The notes beneath the pieces were generated by a model. It was not told the origin of the DNA. It searched no databases and saw nothing but the letters and a program-made list of their open reading frames with translations. Shown here in pieces: positions 52,783-55,726 of a stretch of 55,726 nt of DNA (positions are counted from its first letter, which is position 1; each line of letters starts with the position of its first letter). Both the position numbers and the translations under genes were made by a program. This stretch comes from Brachionus koreanus (lineage: Eukaryota; Rotifera; Eurotatoria; Ploima; Brachionidae), in the NCBI GenBank assembly GCA_016987375.1, contig PJRA01000016.1, positions 322,301-378,026 on the forward strand, read 5' to 3'.

Positions 52783-55726
52783 ATGGATGCTAATAGGCGA
52801 GATTTAAATGTACGCTCGCTGGTCAACTTGGGCGATAGTTTTGACGAGAGCATAATCCAAGCTAGCCAGCCGGCCCGGCTTATTCATCAGGAAGACTCGG
52901 AGGATAATTCTAGTGCATTCGGACTTGATACAAAAACCACTAGGACTGTGAGGGAACTTGCAGGACAGTGTCCGAGAATAGGCGCCCGGGAGGCTCTGGG
53001 AAGACAACTTAGGGAAACAAAACAGAGTGTAGGGGACGGGATCAAGGCATTTTCGGACTACAAGACAGAGTCTATTGTGGGTGAAAATGGAGCTCGTATG
53101 ACCCGGACTAGTCAAACTTCCGCGGTTAGATACTCAAGAGGAAGATCCTCGGATCCATTTTTTTCCAGAGACATAAGCCATAATTTAAGTAGTCTTTCAT
53201 CTTACAGTCCTTATGCACTCCCATCCAGTCATTCATTTCAGTCCTATTCAGATAATCAAAATCAATCAAATTTTTTAAACACTAGGCAAAGTTCAAGCCA
53301 TAGATATTCGGATCAGGGCATGTTTATGAATAGACAAACGCCTACTATTAAAGAAATAGTGCCTCCCACATTTTCCTATGAGATAGAGGACTTTAAAATT
53401 AAAGAAGGCCAGACTGCTTACTTTAAAGGCACTGTTAATGGATCCTATCCGTTTGAAACCGTTTGGTTTGTTGAAAATGAACGGATAGTACCCAGTAGCC
53501 GTGTTCAAATATCTATGAAACAAGACTGCTCAGAAACCTTCCTTACCGGGCTTATTGATTATATTATTTCGCTTAGAATATTTAATTGTACTCCTGATGA
53601 TTTAGGAAAATATACCTGTTATGTAAAAAATGAGGCTGGTGATGCTACATGCTCAGCCTATTTGATCATGGAAGGTAATTGATAATTTAAGTTAAAAATA
53701 GATAAGAAAAACTAATCATTAAAGAATTACAAATATTTAGTTATTATAAATTAAAAAAAAATTATTAATAATTAATTTTTTTTCAAATAAAAGAAAACTT
53801 TGAAGTCAATGATACAAGATCATCTGAAAGTTTCGATAGCTATTCAACAGCTCCAATATGTGGCGATTCATCATCTACACAAATTACAAAAGAACTGGAT
53901 CAAATGTCAAAATATGTCTCGCAACAATTGAACAAGTCAAGTTTAATTTCGTCAAACGAAATAGAACTGGATTTGAAGCCAAGATTTACAAGCACATTGA
54001 CCAGCCATAAAGTAGATATTAACGGGAACGTCACGTTTTCGTGCGATTATTACTCACAGACCCAAGTGACAAGCATTAAATGGTATTATAATGGACATTT
54101 TATTGATTCTAAAGCTTTTAACTCAAAATATGTAATCAAAAATGAGGCAAATAGAGCCTCTTTGCTTATTTTGAATGTTAGCTATGATGATGATGGCTAT
54201 TATGAGTTAAGAGTTGAAAACACATATGGATACTCGATTACGGGTGCCAGACTAGAAGTAAACAAAGAAAAAGGAGTTTTTGAAAAAAGAGCATCAGTGA
54301 CTAAAATAATTATGATTAAAGACAAAAGAAATTTAGATAAAGATATTGAATTAGATAAAATGGGAGAAGGACAAAGAGAGACTAGATATTCGGTTACAAA
54401 AATTCTACCAGTTCGAAGAAAAATGAGCATAGACAGCAAATTGATAGAGAGAGAAAAAAATTTAAGCTGTATTAAAAGAAGCGGAAGTGCTGAAATCAGA
54501 AAAGACTCTTTACAAAATAAAAATGTGGGAAGAAGATGTTCGGTGACGAAAATTTTTCAAATAAATCAGAGTTTATCGACTAGTGAAAACAGAAAAGAAA
54601 AAATAAATATTAATATTGAGATTGAGAAAGCTAAAAAAGAAATTCTAAAAAGAAAAAGAAGTGTTGATATATTAGCGCCAAGATTACAACAAACAGTCAT
54701 TATCGAACAAAAAAAAGCCAAGTTTTTATCTGATATTGAACGAAATAGAGAATTAAAAGATAGTAATGAATTAAAAAACGAAATCGAATCAAGAAAACAA
54801 AAATTGATGGTGAATGAAAAAGAATTTGAAAAAAAAGGAAATTTAAGAAGAGAAAATATAAAGGAAGATAAAGAATTATTGATAAAAGATGGTACAATTA
54901 AAAAAATTAAAATAGGATCAGAGGATAAACAAAAAGATGAAGAAGAAAATAATGAACAATTTAATCAAATAAATCAAATTAAAACTGAATTGAAACAACA
55001 AGAATTTAGGTAGATAAAAAAAAGAATAAAAAAAAAATTAAAATTTTCAATAAAAAGTGAGAAAGAAAATGTTGAGATAAAAGACCAAAGAGAAAAAAAT
55101 AAGCATGAAGAAGAAGAAAAAGACCAGGCAAAAATACATCAAGAGATAATAAAAGATAAAACAAAGACAAAATTAAAAAAAGTGAGAAAAAATAAAGCAT
55201 TTAAAAAAAGATAATAATTTTTCAAAAGTATGTTCATTTTGATTCAACAATATCAGAATCGGAAATTGCGTGTGAAAAAGATGAAAGTAATTTTTTTAAA
55301 GAAAATAAATTTGTTTCAGAAAAAAACAAAGAAGAAGATACAAAAATTAAGGAATTAAAAGGTAAGAAATATTTTATATATACTTTTTGGGAAAAAATTA
55401 TAATTAAAATAAAAAATTAAAAAATATTTTTATTTTATAAAGAATTAAAATTCTAAAAATAACCCAAAAAGGTATATTAAAGAGATGACTAAAAAAATAT
55501 TAATTTTTTTTCAAAAAAAAGTAAGTAACGATAATAAGAATAAAATCCCTTTGGATAACAAACCAAATAAAAACATAATACCCGAAAATCAAATTAAACA
55601 AAAAGACCTTCCATTTGAATTAATTGAACCGGAAAAAACAGTTGAAACCACTTTTACTGTAATATCAAGTGAGAAAAAAGAGCCTATTTCAGAAGAAATA
55701 AAGCCTCAGATAGATTCGAATAGAAA
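52783..55726 (+). CDS. second muscle Ig-domain gene, 5' part (runs off window)
   Basis: Exons 52783-53674, 53794-55009, 55058-55181, 55229-55361 and 55522 to the edge join in frame. ATG 52783 is the likely start: the codon before it is TAA, and the context is AAATGG. Residues 1-190 are Ser/Arg/Gln-rich and disordered, then Ig 1 (about 194-295, PPTFSYEIEDF to AYLIMEG) and Ig 2 (about 357-447, IKWYYNG, DGYYELRVEN). After that a long Lys/Glu-rich segment carries three R-x-x-SVTKI motifs and ends with a Pro-richer, PEVK-like stretch. Intracellular muscle Ig protein by likeness; the family (titin, UNC-89 or other) cannot be told without the rest. Confidence 0.78.

Noticed and set aside
52783..55726. 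Treating this as further exons of the giant gene
   Set aside because: TAA immediately precedes the ATG in frame, and the spacer carries a poly(A) signal; an alternative promoter remains possible.
19569..55726. Fn3 domains or a titin/twitchin kinase
   Set aside because: I looked for Fn3 phrases and for kinase motifs (HRD, DFG) in the exon frames and saw none.

Overview
This is a strongly AT-rich stretch of an animal nuclear genome. It has spliced genes with many introns of only about 45-110 nt, eukaryotic tRNA genes with Pol III T-run terminators, a Y-box protein, chitinases and a giant muscle protein. The AT content, tiny introns, WD40 wording and decayed LINE and SWIM/MULE relics suggest a lophotrochozoan such as a monogonont rotifer (Brachionus-like). 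The species is an inference.

Layout. 1-197 is the 3' end of a WD40-repeat gene. 1.5-7.0 kb holds two tandem GH18 chitinases with C-terminal chitin-binding domains; each has an identical antisense tRNA-Asn(GTT) just upstream. A tRNA-Ser(TGA) and a third tRNA-Asn follow. 7.25-8.14 kb is an intronless Y-box/cold-shock RNA-binding protein. 8.2-12.3 kb is mostly non-coding, with two rotted LINE 3' ends and an orphan first-exon candidate. 12.3-17.9 kb (minus) is a large leucine-rich-repeat protein. It appears to splice over a 1.98-kb intron onto an exon encoding a death-domain-like C-terminus.

19.57-50.60 kb (plus) is one giant muscle gene that I could chain through 24 exons without breaking frame (22,314 coding nt, about 7,437 residues, first exon not found). 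Its N-terminal ~1,100 residues are a spectrin-like helical rod that resembles vertebrate CCDC141. About 41 Ig domains follow: a spaced N-terminal set, a kettin-type block with 14 repeated linkers, a Sallimus/kettin signature segment, a literal P/E/V/K-rich repeat region, and five C-terminal Igs. No Fn3 or kinase domain is visible. In human, CCDC141 lies immediately 5' of TTN in the same orientation, so one rotifer gene carrying both parts is the most interesting signal here: an apparent CCDC141-titin fusion, or the ancestral single gene. A possible alternative 3' end at 44,695 would give a short, kettin-like isoform.

52.78 kb to the window end is the start of a second Ig gene on the same strand (two Ig domains, then a K/E-rich region with three SVTKI motifs); it runs off the edge. 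Both Ig genes probably serve the sarcomere. The chitinases probably act in gut, cuticle or eggshell chitin turnover. Names rest on motif recognition and memory of families; no database was searched.
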